This document shows, piece after piece, positions 5,659 through 6,474 of a stretch of DNA of 6,474 nucleotides. Made by a program: the position numbers and the translations under genes. Positions within the stretch are counted from its first letter, which is position 1, and the number at the start of each line of letters is the position of its first letter. The stretch is from Bacillota bacterium (lineage in GTDB: Bacteria; Bacillota; Dethiobacteria; DTU022; UBA8154): assembly GCA_003456095.1 (NCBI GenBank), contig DMPF01000026.1, forward strand, positions 1 through 6,474, in the 5' to 3' direction. The notes under the pieces were generated by a model, which was not told the origin of the DNA, ran no database searches, and saw only the letters and a program-made list of their open reading frames with translations.

Positions 5659-6425
5659 TGCAGATGCACCTCCTTCTGCCGCTTCAGCAATGCGGCCAAC
5701 AGCTGGCCGCTGTAACTGTAGAGAAGGTTAAAGATAATTACCGTCAAAATGCCTTCTGTGACGGCAAGGGGAATCTGGGTGACGGCGAAGATGGCGGCAA
5801 ACTTACCCATGGAAGCGGCTGCGCCGCCTGCTTCCATGGGAAAGGCAAGGGCCAGCTGCAGCGATGTTACCAGGTAAGTTGCGATACTGGCTGTAAATGC
5901 GGCCAAGAAAATGGAAATGGGGCGGAGCAGCGCGGTCTTTTGCGCCAGCAGGTAAACGGCAAATGCAGCGAGGGGACCGGCAATGCCCATGGAAAAAATA
6001 TTGGCGCCCAGGGTGGTAATGCCGCCGTGAGCGAGCAGGAGTGTCTGGAAGATAAGGACAATACTGGAAAGGACAGTCATCGCCAGCGGGCCGAAAAGGA
6101 TAGTCCCCAGGCCAACACCGGTGGGGTGGGAACAACTGCCCGTAACAGAAGGCAGCTTCAGTGCGGAGACGACGAAGATAAAAGCACCGGCCAGCGCCAG
6201 CAGCATCTTGTATTCGGGATTCAGCCTCATGATCCTGCCAAGGGACCGAAAGCCGAGCAATAGGAAAGGAATACTCACAGCCGTCCAAAAAAGGGACCAA
6301 CCCCAGGGCAGAAAGCCCTCCATGATGTGCATGGCGGAAACACTGCGCGGCGCCGCCAGCATCAGCAGCACCGTGCCTGCGAGCAGGATTGCCTGCCCTC
6401 TTTTTGCTCTGACCAACGAGATCAA
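5655..6425 (-). CDS. cbiM: Cobalt ECF transporter substrate-binding (S) component CbiM
   Basis: The S component that binds the metal ion and gives the importer its specificity; 256 residues from TTG 6425. A signal-peptide-like N terminus ends in SVSA at 28-31, so cleavage would expose MHIMEGFLP. In the CbiM/NikM family the free N-terminal Met-His and a histidine near mature position 67 coordinate the metal. Here the SHPTG histidine is H100 of the precursor, about residue 69 after cleavage. Further family marks are TILFGPLAMTVLSSIVLIFQ, LLLAHGGITTLGANIFSMGI and IFAVTQIPLAVTEGI. About seven hydrophobic segments are present. The frame can be extended to GTG 6434, but that codon lies inside the ribosome binding site AGGAGGTG, so TTG 6425 with an 8-base spacer is preferred. 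It is the first gene of the operon in the window and overlaps cbiN. A perfect 11-base inverted repeat lies at 5806-5840. Confidence 0.93.
   Translation of the reverse strand: MISLVRAKRGQAILLAGTVLLMLAAPRSVSAMHIMEGFLPWGWSLFWTAVSIPFLLLGFRSLGRIMRLNPEYKMLLALAGAFIFVVSALKLPSVTGSCSHPTGVGLGTILFGPLAMTVLSSIVLIFQTLLLAHGGITTLGANIFSMGIAGPLAAFAVYLLAQKTALLRPISIFLAAFTASIATYLVTSLQLALAFPMEAGGAAASMGKFAAIFAVTQIPLAVTEGILTVIIFNLLYSYSGQLLAALLKRQKEVHLH
5668..5673 (-). promoter_or_regulatory. Ribosome binding site of cbiN
   Basis: GGAGGT on the minus strand, 9 bases before the TTG at 5658. It supports the non-ATG start: no ATG suits this site, and the TTG overlaps the cbiM stop. Confidence 0.7.
5806..5840 (-). repeat. 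Perfect 11-base inverted repeat (hairpin) in cbiM
   Basis: CCCATGGAAGC at 5806-5816 is the exact reverse complement of GCTTCCATGGG at 5830-5840, with a 13-base GC-rich loop. In the message it covers PMEAGGAAASMG, a glycine/alanine-rich segment between two hydrophobic stretches. No T-run follows on the minus strand, so it is not a standard terminator. Confidence 0.8.
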
Positions 6426-6429
6426 CAGA

Positions 6430-6439
6430 TCCACCTCCT
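6430..6439 (-). promoter_or_regulatory. Ribosome binding site that decides the cbiM start
   Basis: On the minus strand AGGAGGTGGA runs from 6439 to 6430, a near-perfect Shine-Dalgarno sequence. It contains the GTG (6434-6432) that would otherwise be taken as the start, leaving TTG 6425 as the best placed codon. The remaining 35 bases to the window edge show no recognisable riboswitch or promoter. Confidence 0.7.
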
Positions 6440-6474
6440 GAAACTTTGTGATTGATTTTAATGAAGACAGCCTT

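Noticed and set aside
5658..6263. 201-codon open frame on the + strand antisense to cbiM
   Set aside because: Low-complexity Gln/Gly/Lys-rich translation typical of the reverse of a hydrophobic gene; cbiM on the other strand is certain.
6435..6474. Cobalamin or cobalt riboswitch before cbiM
   Set aside because: Only 40 bases are available and none of the B12-box or NiCo riboswitch core is visible; it may lie beyond the edge.
1..6474. CRISPR arrays, insertion sequences, toxin-antitoxin or defence genes
   Set aside because: No direct repeats with spacers, no transposase-like frames and no unexplained gene on either strand; the window is filled by recognised core genes.

Overview
The window reads as a chromosomal segment of an anaerobic, endospore-forming Firmicute, most like the Clostridia/Peptococcaceae (Desulfotomaculum-Pelotomaculum type). 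This is inferred from a SigH sporulation sigma factor very close to the Bacillus protein, a YkuK-family protein beside it, strong AGGAGG ribosome binding sites, frequent TTG/GTG starts and an anaerobe-style cobalt/cobalamin gene set. Species cannot be fixed from the sequence alone. There is no sign of mobile elements, CRISPR, phage or a novel defence system; this is core-metabolism and regulatory DNA with an unusual arrangement.

Left part, + strand (1-1568): a likely sigma-A promoter (TTGCAA-17-TATAAT), then ykuK (RNase H-like fold, unknown role), an 80-base gap, a near-consensus sigma-A promoter (TTGACG-17-TATAAT), sigH, a tRNA-Gly(CCC) gene whose first ten bases are the last ten of sigH, and a strong intrinsic terminator. 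Middle, + strand (1599-2345): cobS, the cobalamin synthase that joins the lower ligand to adenosylcobinamide-GDP. It starts only 30 bases after the terminator and has no visible promoter of its own.

Right part, - strand (6425 down to 2364): a compact operon cbiM-cbiN-cbiQ-cbiO-hemA. The first four genes encode a complete ECF-type cobalt importer (S component CbiM, accessory CbiN, transmembrane T component CbiQ, ATPase CbiO). The fifth encodes glutamyl-tRNA reductase, the first committed enzyme of C5-pathway tetrapyrrole synthesis. The operon therefore pairs entry of the cobalt ion with entry into the corrin/heme ring pathway, and it converges on cobS with an 18-base gap. The cbiM promoter and any riboswitch lie beyond the right edge.

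Most useful points for a second look: the sigH stop codon is supplied by the conserved U8-A9-G10 of the overlapping tRNA; four of the five operon genes appear to start with TTG; two near-perfect hairpins lie inside ykuK and cbiM; cobS sits behind a terminator; and CbiQ and CbiO carry altered motif residues. Start codons were assigned by eye from ribosome binding sites and several differ from the longest open frame.
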